Made by a program: the position numbers and the translations under genes. A stretch of 64,000 bases of DNA from Pontiella sulfatireligans (GTDB lineage: Bacteria; Verrucomicrobiota; Kiritimatiellia; Kiritimatiellales; Pontiellaceae). Below the pieces are notes generated by a model. The model did not search any database. It was not told the origin of the DNA and saw only the letters and a program-made list of their open reading frames with translations. Location: positions 1,984,001 through 2,048,000 of the forward strand of contig NZ_CAAHFH010000002.1 in NCBI RefSeq assembly GCF_900890705.1. The letters run 5' to 3'. This document shows, piece by piece, positions 8,528 through 16,892 of the stretch. The stretch's first letter is position 1, and every line of letters begins with the position of its first letter.

Positions 8528-8630
8528 AACGCTTTCCTTCGCTCCGCTCAGGTGAAGCGTTGCTACACCTAACTCATGTATGATTCCGGTGTAGCACCGC
8601 TTCACCCAGCTTGCTGGGAAAGCGGTTTTC
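8528..8630. repeat. REP-like palindrome pair upstream of the first RAYT copy
   Basis: Two inverted copies of the same hairpin unit lie at 8528-8570 and 8589-8630. Each unit has the pattern AACGCTTTCC-loop-GGTGAAGCG followed by TTGCTACACC, or the reverse complement. The unit folds on itself through CGCTTTCC.../GGTGAAGCG. Similar units lie at 9157, 9396, 9461, 10018, 10078, 37215 and 37261, and part of one near 19890. Paired REPs (BIME-like) next to a RAYT gene are the known arrangement. Confidence 0.88.
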
Positions 8631-8646
8631 GCACGCACGGTTCTCA

Positions 8647-9104
8647 TTAGTACCGAATAGAAACCACCTCTCCCTGAAACGCCCAATCCTCCGCCCGTTT
8701 AACCAGTCCCGCACGAACCGGGTTGCGATAAACATAATCCCACTTTTCACGATAGCTTTCACTATGCCGCAGCAGGTGTTCGAAGAACCCTGGTTGCCAG
8801 TGGGGCAGCGGCTCCTGAATGGTTTTGGATAGCGCCCGCTTCATCATCCGAACCGTCGATCCGAGCGTATGCTCGGGGCCATGCGGATGAAGCAATGAAT
8901 GTGATCGGGCATGATCGCATAGCGCTCGATCGCAATGCCGCGCGGATCGGCTTTGACGGCATAATTACGGAATGCCGTGTGAACTAAATCGTTCACAAGT
9001 ATCGGGTTCCGGTAAGCGGTACAGAACGTTGCGAAATAAACCGGCGCGTCGTAGCTCTGGAAGATTTGCGACAAACGATGGGGTTTATTTGGGTGCTCGC
9101 TCAT
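8647..9104 (-). pseudogene. RAYT (REP-associated tyrosine transposase), frameshifted
   Basis: Two overlapping minus-strand fragments (9104-8844 and 8895-8647) together match the intact RAYT at 9506-9964 over its full length. The HUH motif is kept as MPDHIHCF. A single base is missing between 8878 and 8879 compared with the intact copy (ATGGC-CCC against ATGGCTCCC), which breaks the frame after RMAP. Otherwise it is highly similar, so inactivation looks recent. Confidence 0.9.
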
Positions 9105-9156
9105 GGGAGCGAGAGTGCAAAATCAGTCGCGCAGGATCAAACGCTTTTTTGCGCTG

Positions 9157-9196
9157 AACGCTTTCCCAGCAAGCTGGGTGAAGCGTTGCTACACTT
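9157..9196. repeat. REP-like palindrome
   Basis: AACGCTTTCC, then the short hairpin CAGCAAGCTG, then GGTGAAGCG and TTGCTACAC. It shares a left flank, TCAAACGCTTTTTT-GCG, with the copies at 9396 and 10018, showing that a longer unit was duplicated. Confidence 0.85.
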
Positions 9197-9261
9197 GATT
9201 TTCCCTGAAACAAATCCCTTGCGAGTGGTTCAAGCGGTTTTCGATGAATAGGCTACACCCC

Positions 9262-9362
9262 GAGGCCTTGGCGAGTGTGTCGGATAAATCATTCACCTTC
9301 ATGGTGCCTTTTGTTGCTTCCCGCGAACTTACCAAACAGATCGGGCACATGGTGGCGATGCG
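9262..9362 (-). pseudogene. Duplicated fragment of the 3' end of the hdrB-like gene
   Basis: The minus strand encodes IATMCPICLVSSREATKGTM followed by KVNDLSDTLAKASG. This matches the last 35 residues of the intact gene at 10117-11079 (IATMCPICLVSLRKAAKGSV, KVNDLSDTLAKAYG). The stop codon is not kept. The fragment lies between two RAYT/REP copies, which marks a tandem duplication of RAYT, REPs and the gene end. Confidence 0.88.
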
Positions 9363-9395
9363 TCCCGCTCTGAATCAAACGCTTTTTCTGCGAAG

Positions 9396-9502
9396 AACGT
9401 TTTCCCAGCAAGCTGGGTGAAACGTTGCTACACCGGGTTAGCCTGGAAATAACGCCCGTTAGGTGTAGCACCGCTTCACCGGCTGAAAGCCGGAAAGCGG
9501 TC
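9396..9502. repeat. REP-like palindrome pair upstream of intact RAYT
   Basis: Inverted units lie at 9396-9434 (AACGTTTTCC...GGTGAAACG) and 9461-9502 (AGGTGTAGCACCGC...GAAAGCGG). The first has a compensated change (CGTTTT with GAAACG) that keeps the stem paired. Confidence 0.87.
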
Positions 9503-9505
9503 TTC

Positions 9506-9964
9506 TCAGAACCGAATACAAACAACCTCGCCCTGAAATTTCCAATCTTCCGCCCGTTCCACCAATCCCGCCTGTACCGGGTTCTGATAAGCATATTCCC
9601 ACTTTTCCGAATAGCTCTCGCTATGCCGCAGCAGGTGATCGAAGAAACCGGGCTGCCAATGTGGCATCGGTGCATCGATAGCAGCGGACAAAGCCCGCTT
9701 CATCATCCGAACCGTTGTTCCGAGCGTGTGCTCGGGAGCCATGCGGACGAAGCAATGGATGTGATTGGGCATGATCACATAGCGACCCATCGCAATGCCG
9801 CGCGGTTCGGCCTTTTCGGCATAATGGCGGAACGCCGCGTGAACATAATCGTTGGCAAGAATTGGCTTCCGGTTGGCGGTACAGAACGTCACGAAATAAA
9901 CCGGAGCGTCGTAGCTCTGGAAGATTTGATCGAGGCGATGCGGTTTGTTAGGACGTTCGCTCAT
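9506..9964 (-). CDS. RAYT, REP-associated Y1 transposase (intact)
   Basis: The 152-residue protein is a full-length Y1 (HUH) transposase of the TnpA-REP type. The metal-binding HUH motif is in MPNHIHCFVRM. The helix with the expected catalytic tyrosine is SESYSEKWEYAYQNPVQAGLV. RAYTs are known to bind and nick REP hairpins in single-stranded DNA. REP-like pairs abut the gene on both sides (9396-9502 and 10018-10118). The ATG at 9964 aligns with the start of the broken copy at 9104. Confidence 0.93.
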   Translation of the reverse strand: MSERPNKPHRLDQIFQSYDAPVYFVTFCTANRKPILANDYVHAAFRHYAEKAEPRGIAMGRYVIMPNHIHCFVRMAPEHTLGTTVRMMKRALSAAIDAPMPHWQPGFFDHLLRHSESYSEKWEYAYQNPVQAGLVERAEDWKFQGEVVCIRF

Positions 9965-10017
9965 GAGAGCAATATTGCAAAATTATCCGCTCGGGTTCAA
10001 ATGCTTTTCCAGCGAAG

Positions 10018-10118
10018 AACGCTTTCCCTTGCTTCGCTGCGGGTGAAGCGTTGCTACACCAGATTAGCCTGATTCCAGATGTAGCACCGCTTCACCTCCC
10101 GAAGGGAGGAAAGCGGTT
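10018..10118. repeat. REP-like palindrome pair overlapping the hdrB stop codon
   Basis: Units lie at 10018-10060 (AACGCTTTCC...GGTGAAGCG) and 10078-10118 (GTAGCACCGCTTCACC...GGAAAGCGGTT). The outer edge of the second contains the TAA stop (10119-10117) of the minus-strand hdrB-like gene. The hairpin could act as a 3' stabiliser or terminator for the operon transcript; that is inference. Confidence 0.85.
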
Positions 10119-11079
10119 AAACTCCGTAGGCTTTGGCCAGCGTATCGGACAAATCGTTCACCTTCACTGAGCCTTTGGCGGCTTTGCGCAGACTGACCAA
10201 GCAGATCGGGCACATGGTGGCGATGCTGCCGCCGGCTTCCTTGAGTTGCTCCACGCGGTTGCCGGCGATGCGGTGCGACTCGGAGGGGAAGAGCGATTCG
10301 AGCGGTCCGCCGCAGCAGTGCGTGTTCTTGCCGCATAGGCGCGGCTCGTTCACTTTCGCGCCGGTCTTTGCCAGCAGCGCGCGGGGTTGCTCGACCACGT
10401 TTTCGTGGCGGGCATAGACGCAGGAGTCGTGCAGTGAGAGGTCGTCGGTAATCTGATTCGTCGGTTCGATGCCGCTTTCGGCGAGGACTTCCAGATAGCT
10501 CTTCACTTCGATGTCGAAGCCCTTCACGAATTCCGGGAAGACGGTGCGCAGGGTGTGCGTGGTGTGCGGATCGACCGTGATAATTTTTTCAACACCGTTC
10601 TTTTTGAACATGTCGGCCACGCGCTGGGCATGCTTGGCGAATGAGCCGTCGACGCCTTCGTCGTAGACGAGCGCGCCGGAATAGAGCTCTTCGCCGTAGA
10701 GATAGCCGAAATCAACGTCGGCTTTCTTGAGCAGCAGGGCAATGTTGCGCAGCATGCGGTCGTAGTCTTTCTGCTCGTCCTTCGAGGCCATCATGCCCAT
10801 GAAGAAGGTCATGTTGATGAACTTGTTGACGTTGCGGCCGAGGCCGAAATATTTTGTCAGCGCGGAATCCTCAAACTTGGCCATCTGGCCGGACATCGCA
10901 TCGATGATCGGGATGAGCTGATAGAGGTGGCCGGTGTAGAGAACGGTTTTTCCTCCCTTTGGAAGATCGAGCCCCTTCGCCCAGCGCGTTGCGGCGGCGG
11001 ATGAGATCGGGAGTACGCTTTTGCGCTGGTTCAGGTTGTCGGCCAGAATGCCCAGAATGTCTTTAGTTGGTAACGGCAT
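10117..11079 (-). CDS. HdrB/HdrD-like CCG-domain iron-sulfur protein
   Basis: The 320-residue protein has one canonical cysteine-rich CCG domain: C220, CC255-256, C290 and C293 (CX34CCX33CX2C). This type binds the non-cubane [4Fe-4S] centre that handles disulfides in heterodisulfide reductase HdrB. The first half has the fold signature VLYTGHLYQL but lacks the matching cysteines, so only one such centre is expected. It is the last gene of the operon, 9 bases after hdrC, with an AAGGAG site before the ATG. A duplicate of its 3' end lies at 9262-9362. The substrate may be a protein or low-molecular-weight persulfide; this is inferred from the neighbouring tusA and dsrE. Confidence 0.85.
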   Translation of the reverse strand: MPLPTKDILGILADNLNQRKSVLPISSAAATRWAKGLDLPKGGKTVLYTGHLYQLIPIIDAMSGQMAKFEDSALTKYFGLGRNVNKFINMTFFMGMMASKDEQKDYDRMLRNIALLLKKADVDFGYLYGEELYSGALVYDEGVDGSFAKHAQRVADMFKKNGVEKIITVDPHTTHTLRTVFPEFVKGFDIEVKSYLEVLAESGIEPTNQITDDLSLHDSCVYARHENVVEQPRALLAKTGAKVNEPRLCGKNTHCCGGPLESLFPSESHRIAGNRVEQLKEAGGSIATMCPICLVSLRKAAKGSVKVNDLSDTLAKAYGV

Positions 11080-11088
11080 GGCGGCTCC

Positions 11089-11394
11089 TTATGAAAGATT
11101 GAATTCGTTTTCGTTAATGTATTTGCGGAGGAAGCGCACGTTGTCGGCAATGTTCACTTCGGCCGGACAGTTTTCGGCGCACATGCCGCACAGCAGACAG
11201 GAATAGATGGTGGAAATATTTTCCTTCACCTTGTCTTCGAGTCCAATCTGGACATAGCGGAAGAGTTTGCGCGGCAGCATTTCGATGCCCATCGGGCAGA
11301 CGGCGGTGCAGACGCCGCAGTGCATGCAGGCATCGGCGTTGAACGTGTCGGAGCACTTTACGGCCAAAGCCATTTTTGATGATACCCTACTCAT
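11089..11394 (-). CDS. HdrC-like double [4Fe-4S] ferredoxin subunit
   Basis: The 101-residue product carries two CxxCxxCxxxCP motifs (CMHCGVCTAVCP and CLLCGMCAENCP) in the spacing of HdrC. HdrC passes electrons between HdrA and HdrB. I choose the ATG at 11394 rather than the longer frame from 11442, because the resulting ATGAGTAG overlap with the upstream stop (TAG at 11389-11387) fits translational coupling and the longer form adds a basic non-family extension. Soluble complex partner is inferred. Confidence 0.87.
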   Translation of the reverse strand: MSRVSSKMALAVKCSDTFNADACMHCGVCTAVCPMGIEMLPRKLFRYVQIGLEDKVKENISTIYSCLLCGMCAENCPAEVNIADNVRFLRKYINENEFNLS

Positions 11395-11644
11395 GGCTTT
11401 CTTCCTCCTGTTCCCTGAACTCATATTTAAAGTAGCCGTCAATATCCGGGCGGCCGATCTCTTCGACCATGCCGTAGCGACGCATTGCCATCATCCAGTA
11501 GACCGTTTCGTATTCGGGGGCGCCGAGCGCCTCCGAAACTTCCGGCACGGTTTTGGATCCTTCTTGCAGGATCGCCACAATGCGGTCCCTCATGATCATT
11601 TCATCGCGCATCACTTCGCGCATATCGCGTTTTGCCGTACTCAT
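11387..11644 (-). CDS. Small winged-helix-like protein inside the Hdr operon
   Basis: The 85-residue protein has a helix-turn-helix pattern (MRDRIVAILQEG, TVPEVSEALGAPEYETVYWMMAMRRYGMVEEI) and an acidic C-terminus. It starts within the stop of hdrA (ATGA overlap at 11641-11644) and overlaps hdrC by 8 bases, so it is made with the complex. It could be a small regulator or a structural subunit using a winged-helix fold for protein contacts. I do not recognise a named family. Confidence 0.75.
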   Translation of the reverse strand: MSTAKRDMREVMRDEMIMRDRIVAILQEGSKTVPEVSEALGAPEYETVYWMMAMRRYGMVEEIGRPDIDGYFKYEFREQEEESHE

Positions 11645-13380
11645 GCGGTCACCACCTCTTTGCTGCAGGCATCAATCATTGCCGTGATTTGTTGGTCGGT
11701 ATAGCCCTCGATATCCAGCGCGTCGTGTGGGCAGATCGGCACGCAGGCGCCTTCGCCTTTACAGAGCGACTTGACCACAAAGGCCACTTCTTTTTCACCA
11801 AAGTTAATCTTTTCGATGGCGCCGTAGGGGCAGGCTTTCAGGCACTCGTCGCACCACAGGCACTTGTCGGTATCGACCCGCGCAATCAGCGGCTCGAGAT
11901 CAACATAGCCCTTCATGAGCAGACCGCCCGCCTTGCTGACCGCTGCGAGCGAGGCGCCGACGCTTTCGGCCATCGTCTTCGGGCTTTGCGCCGCACCGGC
12001 GAGGAATACCCCGTCGATCACGGTTTCCACCGGGCGCAGCTTAATGTGCAGCTCGTTCAGGAAGCCGTCCTTGCTGATCGGCAGCTTGAGCAGGTTCATC
12101 AGGGTGGGGTTTTTCTTCGGCACCATGCCGGTGATGAGCACCACCAGGTCGGCCTGGATTTCAACTTCCTCTCCGCCCATCAATTTGTCTTTCACCGTAA
12201 CGACGAGGCCGTCGGCGGTGTTGGCAACCGTTGGCGCTTCGGCGTCCGGGTAGCGCATGAAGACTGCGCCGCGGGTGCGGGCTTCTTCGTAGATCGTTTC
12301 GTTATGCCCGTAGGTGCGGATGTCGCGATAGAGGTGATACTGGTTCAAGTCGCCCGGTCGGTCTTCGAGACAGACGGCCATGTGGGTGCCGGCGTTGCAA
12401 CAGTAGCGTGAGCAATACTGGTTCGGCTCGGGGCAGGCTTCGCTCTTTTTCTGACGGCTGCCGACGCAGTAGACAAACACCACGTTCTTGACCGGCTTGC
12501 CATTGTAGGTGAGTTCGCCTTCCTGATGGTCGGCAAAATCGCGGAACTGCGGCAGCGTCACGACACCATCGAGACCGAAGCCAAACTCGCCTTCCTGCGG
12601 TTCGTAGGAATCGAAGCCGGTCGCAATGAGCATTGCGCCGACCTGCAGCTGGACCGCCTCTTTTCCGCCGACCCGAAGGGTCACCTTAAAGTCGCCGATA
12701 TAGCCGCTCTTCTCAATCATTTCAGCATCGGTGTAGAGCATGATGTTTTCGCGCATCTTCACCTCGTCGAGCAGGCTCTTGACGATGGCGCTGCCGTGCT
12801 GATCGTCCGGTGCCATGCGGCCCCAGTTTTTCACGGTGCCGCCGGCTTCCTTCTCTTTTTCAGCGATGAAGACTGAGAGCCCCATGTCGGAGAGGGCGAG
12901 GGCGCCGCGCAGGCCGCTGATGCCTGCGCCGATCACCAGCACCTTCGGAATGGTGTCGACCCGCAGCGCGGTCAGCGGCACGGAGAGCGACGCTTTGGCA
13001 ATGCCGGCGCGAACGAGGGCAATGCCCTTTTCGGTCGCCCCGACCTTGTCGTTGGTGTGCGCCCACGAACATTGCTCGCGCAGGTTGACGTGTACATATT
13101 GGTATTTGTTGATGCCGCCGCGCTCCGCCATGTCGCGGAAGGTGAACATATGCAGTTTCGGCGAACAGGAGGCAATCACGAGTCCGTCGAGCTCCAACCC
13201 CTCGATGTCGTCGATCATTTCCTGCTGGGCCGCGTCGGAGCAGGTGAACATGTGGTTCTTGGAAACCACCACGCCCGGCTCGTTAGCGACCGCCGCGGCC
13301 ACCGCTTTGACATCGACATAGTCCGAAATATTTCCGCCGCAGTGGCAGATGAAAACCCCGATTTTTCTTCCCGTAGCCAT
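11641..13380 (-). CDS. hdrA: HdrA-like FAD/iron-sulfur subunit
   Basis: The 579-residue flavoprotein has an N-terminal HdrA region with conserved cysteines (ICHCGGNI, FTCSD, ASCSP), an FAD-binding GxGxxG in VLVIGAGISGLRGA (about 147-160), and the mid-protein CSRYCC motif usual in HdrA. Two C-terminal [4Fe-4S] sites start at C507 (CLWCDECLKACP) and C540 (CKGEGACVPICP). HdrA is the electron-splitting or electron-distributing flavin subunit of Hdr and Qmo-type complexes. The gene overlaps the upstream HdrA/GltD fusion by one base (TAATG) and the next gene by four. No selenocysteine codon is seen. Confidence 0.92.
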   Translation of the reverse strand: MATGRKIGVFICHCGGNISDYVDVKAVAAAVANEPGVVVSKNHMFTCSDAAQQEMIDDIEGLELDGLVIASCSPKLHMFTFRDMAERGGINKYQYVHVNLREQCSWAHTNDKVGATEKGIALVRAGIAKASLSVPLTALRVDTIPKVLVIGAGISGLRGALALSDMGLSVFIAEKEKEAGGTVKNWGRMAPDDQHGSAIVKSLLDEVKMRENIMLYTDAEMIEKSGYIGDFKVTLRVGGKEAVQLQVGAMLIATGFDSYEPQEGEFGFGLDGVVTLPQFRDFADHQEGELTYNGKPVKNVVFVYCVGSRQKKSEACPEPNQYCSRYCCNAGTHMAVCLEDRPGDLNQYHLYRDIRTYGHNETIYEEARTRGAVFMRYPDAEAPTVANTADGLVVTVKDKLMGGEEVEIQADLVVLITGMVPKKNPTLMNLLKLPISKDGFLNELHIKLRPVETVIDGVFLAGAAQSPKTMAESVGASLAAVSKAGGLLMKGYVDLEPLIARVDTDKCLWCDECLKACPYGAIEKINFGEKEVAFVVKSLCKGEGACVPICPHDALDIEGYTDQQITAMIDACSKEVVTA

Positions 13381-16109
13381 TATGAATTCCTCAGCTTTTG
13401 AATGTAGCCCGCTGCCTGGGCCGATGAAGCGCAGGCATGCAAAACCGTATCCGGAATGTCGCGCGCACCGATTACGGTGCCGGCGGCAAACAAACCTTCG
13501 ATGTTGGTGCGTCCCGGCTGCGAGGTCGCATCCGGTTCCTTGATATAGGCAAATTCGTCGGCTTCGAGTTCGCTGCCCTTGAAGAGCTTGAGCGATTCGA
13601 GGTTGGGCAGGAAGCCGACGGTCAGCACGACCATGTCGTGTTCCGCTTCCTTCAGCCCGCCGTCGCCTTCCATGTCTTCGTAGTGCACCTTCAGGTTGCC
13701 GCCATCAAGTTCGTCGATCCGGGCCACTTTGCCTTTGGTGTATTCCACGCCCATGCCCTTCGACTGCTCGTAGAATTCGTCGTAGCCTTTACCGAACGCG
13801 CGGAAGTCGATGTAGTAAATCGTCACGTCCGCCATGGGCAGCGCACCCATCACGAGCTGCGCGTGCTTGGCCGAATACATGCAGCCGATGCGGCAGCAGA
13901 GCGGGTTGCAGACCGTGTGGTCGCGCGAGCCGTTGCAGAGCACGATGGCGATGCTTTCCGGCTCCCTACCGTCTGACGGACGCAGCACGCCGTTGTACGG
14001 GCGGGTCGGCGCCAGCAGACGGTCCATCTGCGGGCCGGAGATGACGTTCGGATATTTCCCGTAGCCCATCAGCTCTTTGCCGGCCGGATCGAGAATCTCA
14101 TAGCCGGTGGAAATAATCACCGAGCCGACGGTCATTTCCAGCGGTTCCGGATTCATATTAAAGTTGATGCAGTCGCCGGGGCAAACATTCACACATTCCT
14201 GGCACTGCGAGCACTCGCCGCAACCGAGGCACCGATTCGCGGAATCGCGTGCTTCGGCTTCGGTCATGGTTTCTTCATAGGCCTCGAAACTCTGAATGCG
14301 TTTATGCGGCTCGAGTTCGCGTATCGCGGTCGGCGGTACGGTGGAGCAATTTCCGGAGCAGGAAATAATCTCCTCCTTGTCGGCGATTTCCAGTTCCAAT
14401 TCAAAACCAACATCGAGCGATTCGCCCTTGAGCATGCGGTCGATGTAGAAGGCGGCCTTGCGGCCTTGCCCCATGGCTTCGACGATGATCGACGGGCCGA
14501 GCACGGCGTCGCCGCCGGCAAAGACCATCGGGTCTGCCGTCTGGAGGGTTTGCTCGTTGACCGGGATGGTTTTGTTGCCTTTCAGCTCCAGCTCGCTCTC
14601 GAACGGGATGGTGCTCGGCGAGAGGCCGACCGCCATCACGACCACGTCGGCGGGAATTTGTTGTTCCGAACCTTCGGCGGTGGAGAAGCCGGTCATGCGG
14701 CCGTTTTCATCAAAGTCGATTTTGTCGACCGTCAGCACTTCAAGAATGCTGTTGCCGGCATCGTCGGTGTAGATGCGTTTGGTGGAGACGCCGGTGTAGA
14801 ACGTGATGCCTTCCTCATCCGCTTCGCGGACTTCGAAGTCGAGCGCGGGCATTTTGTCTTTTTCTTCAAGGCAGACGATCGCCACACTCTTGGTGCCCAT
14901 GCGGACCGCGGCGCGGGCCACGTCGAGCGCCACGTTGCCGCCGCCGAGTACGACAAAATCTTTGCCTTCAATATCAGGGAGTTCGTCACCGACATTGGTG
15001 TCTTTCAGGAACGACATGCAGTCGGTCACGTCGGCGAGATTATTTCCAGTGATTGGAATAATGCGCGGGTTCTGGTTGCCGACGCCAACGAAGACGGCGT
15101 CGTAGCCGGCTTCTTTCAGGGAGGCAATGCTTTCCACCGGGCTGTTGGTTTTAATCTCCACGCCGAGCGCGGTGATGTTCATGATGTCGCGGTCGAGCAG
15201 CGATTTGGGCATGCGGTAGGCAGGCATCCCGTGGCGCAGCATGCCGCCGGCCTGCGGTTCGGATTCGAAGACCGTAACCTGGTGACCCTGTTTGGCCAGG
15301 TGGAACGCGGCGGTCAGTCCGCCGGGGCCGGAACCAATGATGGCGACCTTGGAGTCGAGCTGGGTTTCCACGGGGCCATAGTCAGGCTCGGGATGGCGGT
15401 CGTAGTACCAATCGACCATAAAGCGTTTGATGGCGCGAATGTTGACGGAGCCTTCCATGTCGTCGCGGGTGCATTCGCCTTCGCAGGGGGCATAACACGC
15501 ACGGCTCAAACTTCCAACCAATGGAGCATCGGCCAAATGGAGCTTGAAGCCTTCTTCATATTTTCCGGCGCGAACGAGAGAAACAAAACCGCTCGGCTTT
15601 ACACCGGCCGGGCACGTGTGCGTGCAGGGGGGCTGGGCGCTGCGGCTGATGACCGCCTTCTTCGGAATGGCCTGCGGGAAGGGGATGTGCGCGGCGCGGC
15701 GGGCAATCATGTTGTAGTTGTATTCGTCGGGGATCGGCACGGTGCAGACCTCTTCGCACTGGCCGCAGCCGGTGCAGGTGGTCTGGTCGACGTAGGTCGG
15801 CTTCTTGTGCATGTTGACGTGGAACGAGCCGTCTGCATTTTTGGTAACGGCATCGACTTCGCTGTAGGTCATCAAGGTAATATTCGGATGGTGCAGGCTC
15901 TGCGCCATCTTTGGGGTCGAGATGCAGCTGGCGCAGTCGAGGGTCGGGAATACCTTGGAAAGCAGGATCGTGCGCCCTCCAATGCTGGGGTCTTTTTCGA
16001 CAAGCAGAACCTTGAAGCCCATGTCGCCGAGGGAGAGCGATGCCTCCATGCCGGCGGTGCCGGCGCCGACCACCATTACATCGTAGTCCATATCTTTTTT
16101 ATCGCTCAT
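13380..16109 (-). CDS. HdrA with inserted GltD-type NAD(P)H dehydrogenase module
   Basis: The 909-residue protein opens as HdrA: FAD site VVGAGTAGMEA (about 14-24), LDCASCISTPKM, and CTGCGQCEEVC. It then switches to a complete GltD/NfnB-like unit: CTHTCPAG ... CYAPCEGECTR iron-sulfur segment, IIGSGPGGLTAAFHLA FAD site, VVLGGGNVALDVARAA nucleotide site, and VFAGGDAVLGP. It returns to the HdrA C-terminal half with CLGCGECSQCQECVNVCP and CNPLCCRIGC. The insertion would let NAD(P)H feed the Hdr complex directly. Such domain order is plausible for an electron-bifurcating hub, but the partner and substrate are unknown. The ATG overlaps the upstream stop (ATGA). Confidence 0.9.
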   Translation of the reverse strand: MSDKKDMDYDVMVVGAGTAGMEASLSLGDMGFKVLLVEKDPSIGGRTILLSKVFPTLDCASCISTPKMAQSLHHPNITLMTYSEVDAVTKNADGSFHVNMHKKPTYVDQTTCTGCGQCEEVCTVPIPDEYNYNMIARRAAHIPFPQAIPKKAVISRSAQPPCTHTCPAGVKPSGFVSLVRAGKYEEGFKLHLADAPLVGSLSRACYAPCEGECTRDDMEGSVNIRAIKRFMVDWYYDRHPEPDYGPVETQLDSKVAIIGSGPGGLTAAFHLAKQGHQVTVFESEPQAGGMLRHGMPAYRMPKSLLDRDIMNITALGVEIKTNSPVESIASLKEAGYDAVFVGVGNQNPRIIPITGNNLADVTDCMSFLKDTNVGDELPDIEGKDFVVLGGGNVALDVARAAVRMGTKSVAIVCLEEKDKMPALDFEVREADEEGITFYTGVSTKRIYTDDAGNSILEVLTVDKIDFDENGRMTGFSTAEGSEQQIPADVVVMAVGLSPSTIPFESELELKGNKTIPVNEQTLQTADPMVFAGGDAVLGPSIIVEAMGQGRKAAFYIDRMLKGESLDVGFELELEIADKEEIISCSGNCSTVPPTAIRELEPHKRIQSFEAYEETMTEAEARDSANRCLGCGECSQCQECVNVCPGDCINFNMNPEPLEMTVGSVIISTGYEILDPAGKELMGYGKYPNVISGPQMDRLLAPTRPYNGVLRPSDGREPESIAIVLCNGSRDHTVCNPLCCRIGCMYSAKHAQLVMGALPMADVTIYYIDFRAFGKGYDEFYEQSKGMGVEYTKGKVARIDELDGGNLKVHYEDMEGDGGLKEAEHDMVVLTVGFLPNLESLKLFKGSELEADEFAYIKEPDATSQPGRTNIEGLFAAGTVIGARDIPDTVLHACASSAQAAGYIQKLRNS

Positions 16110-16510
16110 TTTTCCTCCAGCTTGCTGAGGTCTTTTTGAAAATTGTTCATGTGCGCCACAAAGTTATCCGCACAGACGGAGCAGATCCCCGACATTTTAA
16201 GCCGCTTCGGGCTGATGTCGTTTTCCTTCATCAGATCCTGGGCTTTTTTGATGAGTGCGCTGGTGCGCGGGGTGCAATCGGCCAGGAAAGAGCAGTCGCC
16301 GCCGCATCCGGCGATAAAGACGCCGTCGAAGCCCTGCTTGATCGCGTGGACGATCCATGAGGGTTTTACGCCGCTGGAGCAGGGCAGGGGAATAATCTGG
16401 ACCTCGGTGGAATAGTGCATGTGCGCACTGCCGGCCAAATCGATGCCTGGATCCGAGATGCTGTTGGTCGAGAAGACCAGAATCTTTGGTTGGGGTTCTT
16501 TGCTTTTCAT
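16106..16510 (-). CDS. MvhD/FlpD-like iron-sulfur electron-transfer subunit
   Basis: The 134-residue protein has the MvhD family pattern: a cysteine after a short strand (PLPCSSGVKPSWIVHAIKQG), FDGVFIAGCGGDCSF, and later cysteines in DCTPR and CSVCADNF. MvhD-type proteins carry a [2Fe-2S] centre and connect hydrogenase or formate dehydrogenase modules to HdrA. No hydrogenase is encoded nearby, so here it may link to the GltD-type module. It overlaps the following gene by four bases. Confidence 0.88.
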   Translation of the reverse strand: MKSKEPQPKILVFSTNSISDPGIDLAGSAHMHYSTEVQIIPLPCSSGVKPSWIVHAIKQGFDGVFIAGCGGDCSFLADCTPRTSALIKKAQDLMKENDISPKRLKMSGICSVCADNFVAHMNNFQKDLSKLEEK

Positions 16511-16604
16511 GGCGGGGCCTGGTTAATCGTTAGCTGTTACTGGTTATTAGGAAAGGTGGGTCATTGGCTACTATTAACGAGCAGCCAATAACCATTAGTG
16601 GTCG

Positions 16605-16856
16605 TTAGACCAATTTCTTCATGTATACGCGCCAGAAGCCGTCGTCTTCATAGTCGCCGACATACTCGTGCTTCATTTTTTTGCTCCAGCGCTGGATGTC
16701 GATGATGGTGCCTTCGTCCGAAGACATAACGCACATCACTCCGCCTACCGGGCAATCGCCGATGGCGCGTTTAGCGTCCAGCAAAGGTCCGGGGCAAGCC
16801 GTTCCGCGTGCGTCTACTTCTACTGCTACGTCTAATGCTTTCAGTTCTTCGCTCAT
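16605..16856 (-). CDS. tusA: TusA-family sulfur carrier
   Basis: The 83-residue protein has the TusA signature, with C21 in the ACPGP motif at the start of helix 1, and family length and fold. The cysteine carries sulfur as persulfide and passes it to partner proteins. A strong AGGAG site precedes the ATG. It sits between dsrE-like and the MvhD-like gene, the association known from sulfur-trafficking and sHdr loci, so it probably delivers sulfane sulfur to or from the Hdr-like complex. Confidence 0.92.
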   Translation of the reverse strand: MSEELKALDVAVEVDARGTACPGPLLDAKRAIGDCPVGGVMCVMSSDEGTIIDIQRWSKKMKHEYVGDYEDDGFWRVYMKKLV

Positions 16857-16892
16857 GGTTTTCTCCTATTGGTTAATTAGTAATTCGTAAAA

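Noticed and set aside
14304..16139. 611-codon plus-strand frame opposite the HdrA/GltD gene
   Set aside because: It is antisense to a gene with many conserved motifs and its translation is Ala/Gly/His-rich with no family match; a codon-bias shadow.
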